Shown here piece after piece: positions 50,801 through 61,921 of a stretch of 64,000 bases of DNA. Source of the DNA: Vespula vulgaris (taxonomy: Eukaryota; Arthropoda; Insecta; Hymenoptera; Vespidae). The stretch's first letter is position 1. Each line of letters opens with the position of its first letter. The stretch spans positions 1 through 64,000 of the forward strand of contig NC_066589.1 in assembly GCF_905475345.1 (NCBI RefSeq). Direction: 5' to 3'. Position numbers and translations under genes: made by a program. A model generated the notes under the pieces. It saw nothing but the letters and a program-made list of their open reading frames with translations, did no database searches and was not told the DNA's origin.

Positions 50801-52088
50801 TCAATAATTATTAGATTTATTCTCTATCATAAATTGTTCTAATTTATCAAGATCATAATCTACTTTTACAAGATGTAATCCATGTGCTGGTAGGACGTTC
50901 AAATGTTGATTCCAATTTTGATTTGATGGAACTTGTAACATTGTATTTATATCTTTTTCATTTATTTTTCCAGTTCCTAATCCAAGCAATGCTGTTGCTA
51001 TTCGTCTAACCTATTTAATATCATACAAGAGATATTTATAAGTAATTTATAAACTGAATAAAATAAAATTTTAAACTATGCAGTATATTACCTGATTATA
51101 TAAGAAACCCTTAGAACTAACTACAATATGCCAGTAATCAAAATTTGTAGATAATTCGTCAAAAGGCATCAAAGGTTGTGCTTCTTCTATACTTAAGGTA
51201 TTTAATTTGCGTACGTATTTAAGGTCTGTAAGTTTTTTTGAATTTCCTGCAAATGTTCTAAAATCTTTAAGACCCATGAAAAGTTGTGTACCTTGTTTCA
51301 TTCTTTCTATATCAAAAGTCTTAGATCTGAAAGGCACATGTAACAATTGTGAATACTTAATATTTAAATTTGATTTAAAGAAATTTTGTTATATATATTT
51401 TTATTATCACTACCTTAAGTGGTAAGTATGACATGTTTCTAGTATAGGTACCCTTTGTTCATCATATTTTTTAGCTATCATGAACCTATATGTATATGTT
51501 TTTGAATTAACTATTTTCTTGCTACAGAATTCGTCTACAACTGGAATACATTCTAATATCCTATAAACAAAGTAATTTTGTATCTATTTATGCAAGTAAT
51601 ATTACAATTATTGTACAAACTATTCTTATTGATAATACCAATTTTATTTATTACCTAATAAAATGTGAAGTTTTTATAAAGAAACGATTAAGTTGTTTTA
51701 TTATCACTTCTGAATCATATAAAGTATTATATTTATTTTCCAGTATTATATGAGCTATTGTATATAATACATGTACACCTGAATCAGTTCTATAAATTTA
51801 AAAAAATAATTTTTATTTTTATATTAAAAATATTTCATAAACAATGTTAAGCAAGGAAATCTAATATTACAAAAATTACCTGCTAGTTAAATACAATCTT
51901 GCCTTTGATACAGGTTTTGGATACAAAGTTAGTAAACCTGTTTCTATAGCACCTTGGACAGAATCACTATCAAGAATATTTCTATTTGAATGTTTCTGCA
52001 ATCCTCTTCAGACAGATTTTTGATTAATATCTTTTATTCAAAGAAAATAATTTTGATGTAAAATCACGTAATATAATAATTTACTATG

Positions 52089-52147
<59 letters not shown>

Positions 52148-52475
52148 AAAACATATAATTTAATAGTTTAACATTTTATGAATATATATATATATAATTT
52201 CGTTAAGTAAAGTTAACCAAATTTATAATTCATAAAATGTTAAACTATTAAATTATATATTTTTATTAATATTTTCGGTTTATTTTTCTACAGGTAAATT
52301 CATGCTTATATAAACATAATATTCTTATAAAAAAATATATGTAACATCGTATAATTATATATGTTATATAAAAGATATATATTATCTTTCATGACAATAT
52401 CTGTATTTAACAAAAAAATGTTATATACCTATATAATGTTCCAATAAAGGAAAATTTTAAAAAATATTTTCCCAT
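50801..52475 (-). CDS. tRNA pseudouridine synthase-like, PUSL1 type
   Basis: TruA-family enzyme converting uridine to pseudouridine in RNA; PUSL1 proteins are mitochondrial in mammals. Exons: 52429-52475, 51880-52005, 51655-51789, 51414-51560, 51092-51326, 50801-51010; 299 residues, close to human PUSL1. The 47-bp first exon encodes MGKYFLKFSFIGTLY and joins in phase 2 to RGLQKHSN, the TruA opening. The catalytic aspartate lies in SRTDSGVH, created at the exon 2/3 junction. Further marks are KTYTYRF, GLKDFRTFAG, SKGFLYNQVRRIATALLGLG and LPAHGLHLVKVDY. No clear mitochondrial targeting peptide is present. Intron 1 holds a (TA)n run and a short palindrome. Confidence 0.88.
52095..52144. repeat. 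(TA)25 microsatellite
   Basis: About 50 bp of TA in intron 1 of the PUSL1-like gene, directly beside the 40-bp inverted repeat. Confidence 0.92.
52143..52267. repeat. Near-perfect 40-bp inverted repeat (MITE-like)
   Basis: Arms 52,143-52,182 and 52,228-52,267 are reverse complements with about one mismatch, separated by 45 bp. The size resembles a tiny foldback element. No target-site duplication could be separated from the surrounding TA-rich DNA. Confidence 0.75.
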
Positions 52476-52499
52476 TTTTTATTGCTTATGACTATCTAA

Positions 52500-53905
52500 T
52501 TGTTTTTTACTACTCAAAAATATCTTTAAACCCTCATACTACGTAATTGACTAGCGCGTACTGATAGATTAAGGTTGAAACGTGTATGACTTTAGCGACA
52601 TATACGGGCAAAATATCAACTATAAGCATAAGTGAAAAACATTACGTGCCTGTTGCATTAATGTATAATCTTATTAAATTATATTTTTTTCAAGTGTAAT
52701 TTATCATTGAGTTAATATGGGTTGGAGTAGATCATAGTAAGCTGTAAAATCACATTTAGTCTTTCATATTTATATCCATCTTTGATGCCGTGCTTGTGAT
52801 AATCCTTTCTAAATATGTACGATATTTCGCCAACACGCATTTATTTTACAATATAAATATATAAAAAATAATATAATTAATATATATATACATATACATA
52901 CTATATAATTAGTATATAAAATTGTGATAAGACGGAAGATTAGAAAATGTATATATAAATATATATTATTATATATAAGTATATATATACTAATTATTAT
53001 TTTTGACAAAATAATCAATAAGATCAATAAGATTTATTACCTATTTGTATATATAAATATATGTACAGAGCTATATTATATAAAAATAAATATAAAAGTG
53101 ATAATGTGTAGTCCAAACTGATAAGCAACTAGTTTTTTGAACTTGAATTTTAATCTGAATTTAAATGTAATTGCAAAAAAAAGAATAAATTAGATGATTA
53201 TATTCATTTACATTGATACAATAAAAAAAACTAGCAGAATTCTCTAATCTAGAATCGATGTATTATAAGCTAGATCATTAATAGTTTATTAATCCTATTA
53301 TAAGATATTAGACTTCAATATATATAGCATTTATATGTTGAATATGTACATTTACATTATATATTCATACATATTTATACATACAAATACACTTAATCTT
53401 TTTTTATATTGATAACATTCTTATAGTTTTTCTGGTTATTATTCATCATATTATTCATTCAACTAATTTATGAATTTATCATTTAATCTATGTATTATAT
53501 CTAGGACTTTTATTTAACATTTTTTATTTCTCTTAATAGATTTGATGAAGAATCTCCATATGCAGTAAGATCAGATATTGATATTGTATACTGTCATATT
53601 TTGATCTCTCTGTAATCTTAAGTTTCTTATGTCATTTTCTAAACAGCGCATTAGTAATGAATAAGACATCAGATTCAAAGAATTCATAGAATTAAAAATC
53701 CACACTTTTCCTCTTCTCTATCTCATCTTGAAATGTTTCTTTAGCCATTTCATTTCCTTAGTTCTATTGCTTTTATTTATTGCTCATATCGTACTTTTAT
53801 ATTGTTACTTAATAAACTGTTTTTCATGATCTTTAATTGCAAATTTTAAGTGATACCTCAAATTTGTCAAATTAATCTGGAAGGATTATGTTAAAACTGA
53901 ATGTT
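52500..53905. repeat. Copy A of a repeated unit, then AT-rich spacer
   Basis: At about 52,550-53,230 the sequence is a diverged relative of the units near 58.6 and 60.5 kb. Shared landmarks on the minus strand are a stretch reading like DYFVKNNN-stop near 53,000, and a region GCACGGCATCAAAGATGG near 52,790. No intact ORF. The remainder up to the transposon is AT-rich and plain. Confidence 0.5.
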
Positions 53906-55799
53906 ACAGTTTACATTACACATTTTACATTATATGTATTGTTGGGCCAATGGCAGACATTCGATACATCAGAAAATTTGTTGGACATAGAATAAAATAT
54001 TAAAATACGTTTAACTCTATCATAAACAGAATTATCTCAATATTAATATTTCTTGTCTAGTGTTACTTTATATGTATACATCTGCAGTGGCTTACGAAAG
54101 TATTTGAACATTCGCTATTAATATTTTAAATAATAACAGAAGTTCTGAGGGTAATGTTGCAACTACTATAAGGTACAATTATCGAAATTATGTATATAAA
54201 ATTTGAAGTGAATCGAATAATATTTATAGAAGTTATGAAACGTTTATTACAAAGATGTATTGAAATAGGATCACAAAAATATTCGAACGCTATTACTTAT
54301 ACGTATTTTATTTTATTTAATATTTAGTTGATCCTCTCTTGGTTTCAATTATGGCTTTGAGATGATGTTGCATGCTGTGTACTAGCTTTTCAATTGTTAT
54401 AGATCTAGTAGAATTCCATACTTCTACAATCTTCTGTGTTAGTACATCTTTTGAACTTATTTCATAATTTTTTAATTTCTTGCCGATTTGCATCCACAAA
54501 TTTTCGATGGATTTTGTATTATATAATAATCATTCTTTTACAATTTTAATCGTATACTTGGAATCATTGTCTTGCTGGAAATAAAAATTTTCCAACAATC
54601 CTAATTTCGTAGTACTTTTTTTAAAATTATGTTTTGGGATATATGAATACTTATATTTATCTAAAATACTATCTATAAAAACAAGATTTCTAATACCGTT
54701 TGCAGACAGCCACACATGACAGCTCAATTACCGTGTTTTATAGTTGAATGTACATTTTTTACATTCATTTCCAAATTGGATTTTCTCCAAACAAAACGAA
54801 GTACATCCGATTCAAATATATTAAATTCGTCAGAAAAAATCACTTTGTTCTAGAAATCTTTATTTAGGTATTCTTTTGCAAATTTCAAACACTTGATTTG
54901 ATTCGTCTTCCTAATAAGTACTTTTTTTCTTGGAATACTATCATGAAAATCATTATTGCGTAAAATCCTACGACATAATTCATGACGAACATTCTTTTTA
55001 AATTCTGATGCAACTATTTGAGCAAGATTTGTAGCTGAAGTATTTGAATCTTTTTTATTTCACGTATCATAAATTTTCTTCTCTCTGTGAATTAGTTTCT
55101 TTAGACAACGTGTACGGTGCTTGTTCATAATTATTTTTTCGGTTTTTGATTTTTTAATAATATAATGTATTGTAGATTTACATCTCCGTACTAATTCTGT
55201 AATCTGCCTATATGATTTCCCTTCTTTATGCAATTTTAATATTAATTTTCCACGAAAAATATACTAAAACAGAAGATTGTAGAAGTACAGAATTCTATCG
55301 AGTCTACAATAACTAAAAAGCTAGAGCACAACATGCAACATTGTCTCAAAACCATAATTGAAGCCAAGGAAGGATCAACTAAATATTCAATAAAATAAAA
55401 TACATATAACTAATAACTTTTGTGATTCAATACATCTTCGTAATAAATGTTTCACAACTTCTATAAATATTATTTAATTCGCTTCAAATTTCGTATACAT
55501 AATCTGGATAGTTGTGCCTTATAGTAGTTGCAACATTACCTTCAGAACTTATGTCTAACATGCATATTTTTATTATTTAAAGTTTTAATAGCGAGTTCGA
55601 ATACTTTCATGAGTCATTGTAGATGTATAGATGTAATGTAAAACTAAATAAGAAAAAATAACATTAAAATAATGGTGTTTATGATATAATTAAACGTATT
55701 TTAATATTTTATTATATGTCCAAAAAAACTTTTTGATGTATCAAATGTCTGCCATTGGCCCAACAGTACATATAATGTAAAATATGTAATGTAAACTGT
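53906..55799. mobile_element. Palindromic Tc1-like transposon remnant
   Basis: The outer ends (ACAGTTTAC at 53,906 and its complement at 55,791-55,799) start long inverted repeats of about 540 bp: left arm to about 54,446, right arm from about 55,261. I judge the arms roughly 85-90% identical by eye. Both arms contain the 3' end of the same transposase reading frame, so the right arm looks like a second, truncated copy in opposite orientation, not a simple terminal repeat. The spacer of about 815 bp carries the rest of the transposase. Confidence 0.82.
54303..55260 (-). pseudogene. Decayed Tc1-family transposase
   Basis: Minus-strand frames keep Tc1 landmarks in order: GKSYRQITELVRRCKSTI (helix-turn-helix), VIFSDEFNIF (first catalytic Asp), FQQDNDSKYT (second Asp), SIENLWMQIGKKL (catalytic Glu), then a C-terminus ending KRGSTKY. 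At least five in-frame stops and a deletion of about 12 residues between the second Asp and the Glu show it is dead. A mirror fragment of the C-terminus lies on the plus strand at 55,261-55,400. Confidence 0.85.
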
Positions 55800-58560
55800 G
55801 AGACTCAGTATTGACATGATATCGTAAGGTCTATCAATTTAATAGAAAAGAAAAAAAGAATCTTCCTATATTTCATATGATCGAAAGTTTTTTGTTCTTC
55901 CATAGAAAAATCTAAATCGATTAAATACACTTGATGGGATAATCTGAAAACACTTAAAATTTATAATTTAACAAAACTATGATAAAATCATAGTAATCGT
56001 TATCAATTCTAGGATAATTTTTTAGCTCAGGATTTTCAGCAATTAATATACTAATTCCTTTTTCTCTCTCTCCTTTATGCTTTTTACATTGTTTTACCTA
56101 TACGTACCCCCAAGTGTTACTCATATGGGTGATATATAGGCAGTTAATATGGGTACAGTTCATGTGCGCGCGTATTAAATTGATAAATCATACGTTGTTC
56201 CGCGATAAATTCTCTTTTTAAATATCTATTCTCTCTTAAATGCACTATAAATGAATTTTGAATATATGTATTTATAATGATATACAAATTTTCTCGCATT
56301 GCAAAGTAATCACATTTAATGTAAAAATAATAAAGTATTCGTATGCTATTAGTATGAGTACTGACATTTATTTTCTTAATTATATTACGTAATAATTATT
56401 AGCCGTGACATTACAGCAAGATGGTATGTATCTTCTGGTATATAAGTGAAAGACGCAGTTGAGCTAGAGGGTCGAAGATACCCCGAAGCATGTTTCTTAG
56501 TGTAACACGCTGTTTATTTAGTTTGTGACATATTATATTTCATAATTTAAAGAAATTTACAATCATTTGAAACTGATTAGTTTTTATTTCGATTTTATTT
56601 ATAATAAAGTAGAATCAAATTGAATCGGGAAAACTTTAGATTGTTCTTTAAATATTTCATATGATATAATGATCTATAAATAAAATGATTTATATGTAAA
56701 AAAAGTATTACAAGAAAATGTATTACAGATTAAAGTATTATATTCACTGCATTCTTTATTTCAATCCGACTTTATTTTTCAATAAAAATAAATGCATAAT
56801 ATTAGAATATAATAGATCATTAATTAGAATAATTATCTGCTGAGGCACTCGAATAAATGTGTTTGTATATATATATGTGTAGTTGATAGACTTTAAAAAT
56901 ATGATGATTGTTATTGAACTAAGATAGCTAATGGAAAAAGAAATGAATTTTTTAATTATTAAAAAAGAAAATCACATAACGAAAAATGATAATATTTCAA
57001 AGAAGAAAGTGAGCGAAATGATGAAAATATTTCAAAGAGAAAATTGAAAGAAATGAAAAAATATGAGTACGCGTGAGAAAATGTCTCTATGTCGTTCAAA
57101 ATATTGTATTATCATAATTTGGCATATTACAATGATGTGATATTAGAAATGGAATCGATACTTTATTCAATAGTCAAAAATCAACTTTTTAGTAAAGAGG
57201 TATTTCTAGACCGAAAGATAATAATTACATTCTATAAAAAGAACTCAGGTTTTTTTTCTTTTTAGAGTTATATTAGAGTTACTGCTTTCTTTCCGTATTT
57301 TAGAATCAAAGATGGTTCTAATTCTTTGTCATTAACCATTGTAATATAACAAATTTAGTTATTACACTTTTTAAACGATAAACATTCTTAATTAGAGTTC
57401 TCTCGCACACACGTGAGGAATGCCCTGCATCAATAATTATGGCATTAAACAAAAAACATATTATGTCAAAAAGGCCCCACAAGTTTTGACTCAAGAGTAG
57501 GTAACTATATTGAGTTATTTTCGAAGATTCATCAACATGTTCGAATTTTCGAAAATCTTACTCGTATATATTTTATTATGTTGTCCCTCAAGATGATCTT
57601 ATGTAGGAATATATTTTAAAAATTGAGACGACGTAACATTTCATCTCCAATTTCACAATTCTCTGAGTAGGCAAATACGATTATTTCATGTTTTATGTAT
57701 TTTTATTATTAAATACATTTTTCACTTTTTTCTTCTTTAAAGTTCAATAAAATTCATTATTTTATTTTCATAAAATCAAATTCTATATTAGAATAATAGT
57801 CACGAAACGTATAAAATGTGACAACTGTGGGGATGATTGAGACTCCACTATATAAAGATGCATCTGATATATTATATATAACATGATGTGTGCCAAATGC
57901 TCCCTTTTCCACATGTTATGGAAAAAAAATATTTAAATTAAAATCGAAAATTCTGCATTTTCTTAAATATATAATCTTAGAAAAAATTAAAAAGTTCAGA
58001 AATTAGAAAATTAAAAACCTTGAAGAGTTCTTAAAATCATTAGGAAAATCGAAAAGTCAGAATATTTGTTGGTAATTTTTGTTCTTCTCGATTAAGAACT
58101 ATCATTGGGATATAAGATATAATTCAAACAATTTCAATATCTTGTCATATCTTTTTTTTCAGAACTTAATCTTAAAGATATATAAATTCAATTTATGTTC
58201 TTTTTATTATATAAAGTTATAATTTTCTAACAACACAATGATTATATATTGTAATATAGTAATAAAAGATACTTTTTTAAATAACTAATATATGTACAGA
58301 TACCATAGAACAATCAAGTATTGTTAAAAATAAATATTTTTTTTACTTTGTTCTTTGCATTATTAACTGTAATTATAAAACATTATTCTATGGTGTTAAA
58401 TTTTTATAAATCAAATCAAAAGATAAATATTAATAAACTTACTGGGTTTTTTAATTATGATATAATGACATAATTATTAATGACTATTTTACATACCTAG
58501 GTTTTTATTAAGAAGAAACATTTCTTTCTTTTCTATTAAAATTGTTCATCAAGTTTTGCT
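55800..58560. other. AT-rich gene-poor interval
   Basis: No ORF of substance and no recognised repeat. A slightly GC-richer patch at 56,400-56,520 contains TATATAAG. Nothing else can be supported. Confidence 0.45.
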
Positions 58561-60120
58561 CAAAGCGTCTGTGACTTCAGCGATAAGTATGCACAAAATA
58601 TGAATTACAAATCAACCGGGCAACGCCGTCCCTACCATGCGTCTATTGTATCGATGTATAAGCTTGGTCCTTATTCCTTTCTCACTCGCTAACAATTGGT
58701 TTCTGTGTGATGGTTTCTGTGTAGTGTTAATAAATTGTGAACCCACACTTTTCAGTTTCTCATATCTATATCTTTTTTTAATGAAGCGTGTGCTCAGTGA
58801 TCCGTGCTAGATACGATCTCGGTACGAATTTGTTTCACAATGATAAATGAATAGAAAATAATAAATATGATCGACACATATGTATGTATAAGAACTAGTA
58901 TATAAATATGACAAAAAATAAAATTTTGTTGAATGTTTATTTTTTAAATAATTAGTGAGTATTTATATACTATAATTATTTAAATACAAATAATATGAAG
59001 CGAACTACTGCAGAGGAAATCATAACAAAATAGCGCTGAGAGAAAAATCTCGTATATAATGTGGAAACTTATATTTTGATTTATATTAAAAATGATATAT
59101 ACTATGTGTTCACTAAGTATTAATTTTAAAACAATAATCGACAAATGTATATACTTTATATGCATCTGTCATCAAACAAATTTATATTATTGCTTTGTTC
59201 TATTTAGCACAGATCACCGTGAAGTTCATGTCAGCCATCAGTAGAAGAAATAAATATAAGAGATTGGATAATAACACCTTATTAAATTATCAAATAAGAA
59301 AAAAAGAATAAATTCATTGTTTCATTTACATCGATACAATAAAAAAAAGTCATCGGAATCATTTTAACCTCGAACCTACAATTCCTACATTACGAATCTA
59401 AATGTTTGGCATGTACACACATTGCTTATAGAATCATTATCTTTTTAATCTATAAAATCTAAAAGAAGTTACAAATTTGTTCAAAATTGAATAATATTTG
59501 AGAAACTTATATTCATTGACATGAACGATTGAACATCTCTTTCCTTATTTTTGCTACAGAATCATCTATCCAATGTTTATTAAAATGATCAAATGAAATA
59601 CCGTAGCTCATGGTGCGAGCATTGTGAAATGCATTTCTTTGTGTTTGGGAATATTCAGAAAATCGTAGCACAAGTATGTATGTACACATAGGTGATAAGT
59701 AAGCAATCGCTATTTTATGGAACAAAACATACACATTCAAGCATATGAAAATCAGTGGGGGTATGAATTTCTTCTTCGAAATTTCTTTTTTATTGCGAAA
59801 TGTCGAAGACATTATTTACGCCATCAATAAGAGCAGGTGTAATTTTTGACCAATTTTGATGAACAGGGTAATCTCATTTTAAAGACTAAGATTTAATCTA
59901 GGATCCTACTTTTTCGAATTTTTGGAAAAGCTTCTTTTGTGCATAAACTATTCTCGGAAAAATATTATTTTTCAAAGAAAATAAAGCTTTTTCAAAAATT
60001 TGAAGAAATAGAATCCTAGATTAAACCTTCGTATTTAAAAAGAAATCTTGTTCATCAAAATTGATCAAGAATTACGCCTGTTCTCATCGATGAGATAAAC
60101 GATTATAAAATCAGGGGTAG
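58560..60120 (-). repeat. Copy B of a repeated unit, with hairpin
   Basis: Second copy of the unit seen near 52.6 and 60.5 kb. Minus-strand order: hairpin (59,822-60,092), an open frame of 99 codons without an early stop (59,513-59,812; contains FSEYSQTQRNAFHNAR), a 340-bp spacer, a hydrophobic open frame (58,980-59,165), then the GCACGGATCACTGAG-like region near 58,800. Similarity to copy C holds at the protein level (FSxxxxTQRNxF). Identity of the unit is unknown. Confidence 0.55.
59822..60092. repeat. Hairpin-forming inverted repeat, copy 1
   Basis: Two arms of about 115-130 bp meet near 59,955. Left-arm landmarks are TTTTTGACCAATTTTGATGAACA and a TTTAATCTAGGAT block; both recur in reverse complement on the right. 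Pairing is imperfect, around 80% by eye. Confidence 0.75.
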
Positions 60121-60149
60121 TGAAAAGCTTTAAAATGAATATACATATA

Positions 60150-61440
60150 TATAATAATTAAGAACATTGTAAAAATCTATTTGCCTGATAACTAATTATT
60201 GAATATTGTCTTCACATCGGTTTCATAATAGAGTTTTATATAAATTAACATTTTTGCAAAATCAATAAAAGAATCAATAAGAATTAAAATAAAATAGAAA
60301 AAGAAGAAACGTAATAAACGTAATAAAAACAAACAATAACGGATGAAAACAAGAAAACCGCTTCGTATTTGTCATTGTATCTCCTTAGTATTAGATATAT
60401 CTGTGGATTAATAATCACGTATGTAAATTATCAAAGATATAACTGATTAGAATTCGCAGGGATGAAAAACTATCACGCGAGGTGATACATGAAATGCACC
60501 GAAAAAGGAAACCAGAGATCTTTGCGAAACATTACCGACTAAATTGGTTATATTATATCTTGTTCTTTTAAATATATTATTTCTTCTTTTATTCTTACAA
60601 ATGAGCATCATTATTATATTTAATGTAGGATGTACATGATGTATATAACATTTAAGTATATATGTATTTCTTTTTTTACTTTTTCCTATCATTATTTTTA
60701 TTATTATATTTTGATATTACATATTATTATTGTAATATAGTAACGATAACATAAAGTGCAATAGTCTTACGGGAGAAAACAACAAAATAACGCTGTGGAT
60801 TTCTATCTCATAAATACTGTGTGAAAACGAACTCATGGTTTGATTTTTATTCAAGTAATATATAATATATAAGTATTCACTAATTATTATTTTTAATAAA
60901 ATAATCGATGAAATCACCAAATGAATCACTGCGACTTCTTCTGCGAAACGTGTTTCTTTGCGTTTCGAATGGATCAGAAAAATCGAACATCACTCCATCC
61001 CCACATATGAGCAGGCAATCGACTAATTCACAGAAATAAATACACATTATTCAAGCGTGATATGAAAATCAGTAGTAGGGATAGGAGCTTTGTCTCTTTC
61101 ACCGCAGATTTCCAGTGGCGCCACTATACGAAACTTATTTTTCACGAAAATGATAAGAACAGCGTTTATCCCAACAATGAGTACAGACGTAATTTTTGAC
61201 CGATTTAGATGAATAAGATTTCATTTCAAAGATAAAATTTTATACAAGATCATTTTCCCAAATATTTCGAAAATTTTTATTTTCATGCATAAACTATTCT
61301 CGAAAATAACAATGTTTTTTAACATGATTTTTTGCAAAGAAAAAGCTTCTTCAAAGATTCGAGAAAGCTATCTCTTCATCTTCAAAGTGAGACTTTGTTC
61401 ATCGAAATTGGTCAAGAATTACGGTTGGACTCATTGCTGG
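60150..61440 (-). repeat. Copy C of a repeated unit, with hairpin
   Basis: Third copy. Minus-strand order: hairpin (61,175-61,436), FSDPFETQRNTFRRRSRS reading near 60,920-60,985, then SDSFGDFIDYFIKNNN and a stop, then a hydrophobic open frame to 60,717. Compared with copy B it lacks about 350 bp between the TQRN segment and the hydrophobic segment. Confidence 0.55.
61175..61436. repeat. Hairpin-forming inverted repeat, copy 2
   Basis: Paralogue of the hairpin at 59,822. The ends CAATGAG and CTCATTG pair, and the arms share TTTTTGACCGATTTAGATGAA with its complement. The centre is near 61,310. Confidence 0.75.
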
Positions 61441-61921
61441 CGTAAATCATCATAAAACTAAAGACGATCAACAGCTTTAAGTGTGAATATATTACGCATG
61501 GCAGATAAAACCAATAGATAAATAAAAATCTTCTTTACAATAATAAATATATTATTATAAGATATAAATTTTGAATGAAAAAAGAAGATGTCAAAAACTT
61601 AGTTTTTGTTTGCTAATTGTTTTATATATTTTTAAAATGAAATATATCAAGAGTTTAATTATCGAAAAGTTAAATGACCTGCTAAAAAATTAATCATTCG
61701 TGAAATTCTCAATTTCGAAAATATGATAAAGACAGCCCGTAGTAACCGTAGTTCGTGGATATAATTTGAAAGATCTAAGACGGTCACAGATGGCACACTT
61801 TGTTGTTTGCGGGTCGTCGAAAATGGCAGTGTCTCCGATCTTATATTTAATAGTCTTTTAACTTTGCCTCTGTTGCGGATAAAAATGTTTTTTTATCATT
61901 GTTCCTCTTTTGTTTGATACA
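61441..61921 (+). other. 5' flank of the SMARCAD1-like gene
   Basis: AT-rich sequence followed by a GC-richer 150 bp (61,730-61,850) that probably carries the promoter and 5' UTR. No TATA box was recognised; an AAATGGCAG motif lies near 61,822. Confidence 0.4.

Noticed and set aside
52809..53121. Hydrophobic open frames on both strands
   Set aside because: Low-complexity TA-rich DNA; open only because of composition, although the region is part of repeat copy A.
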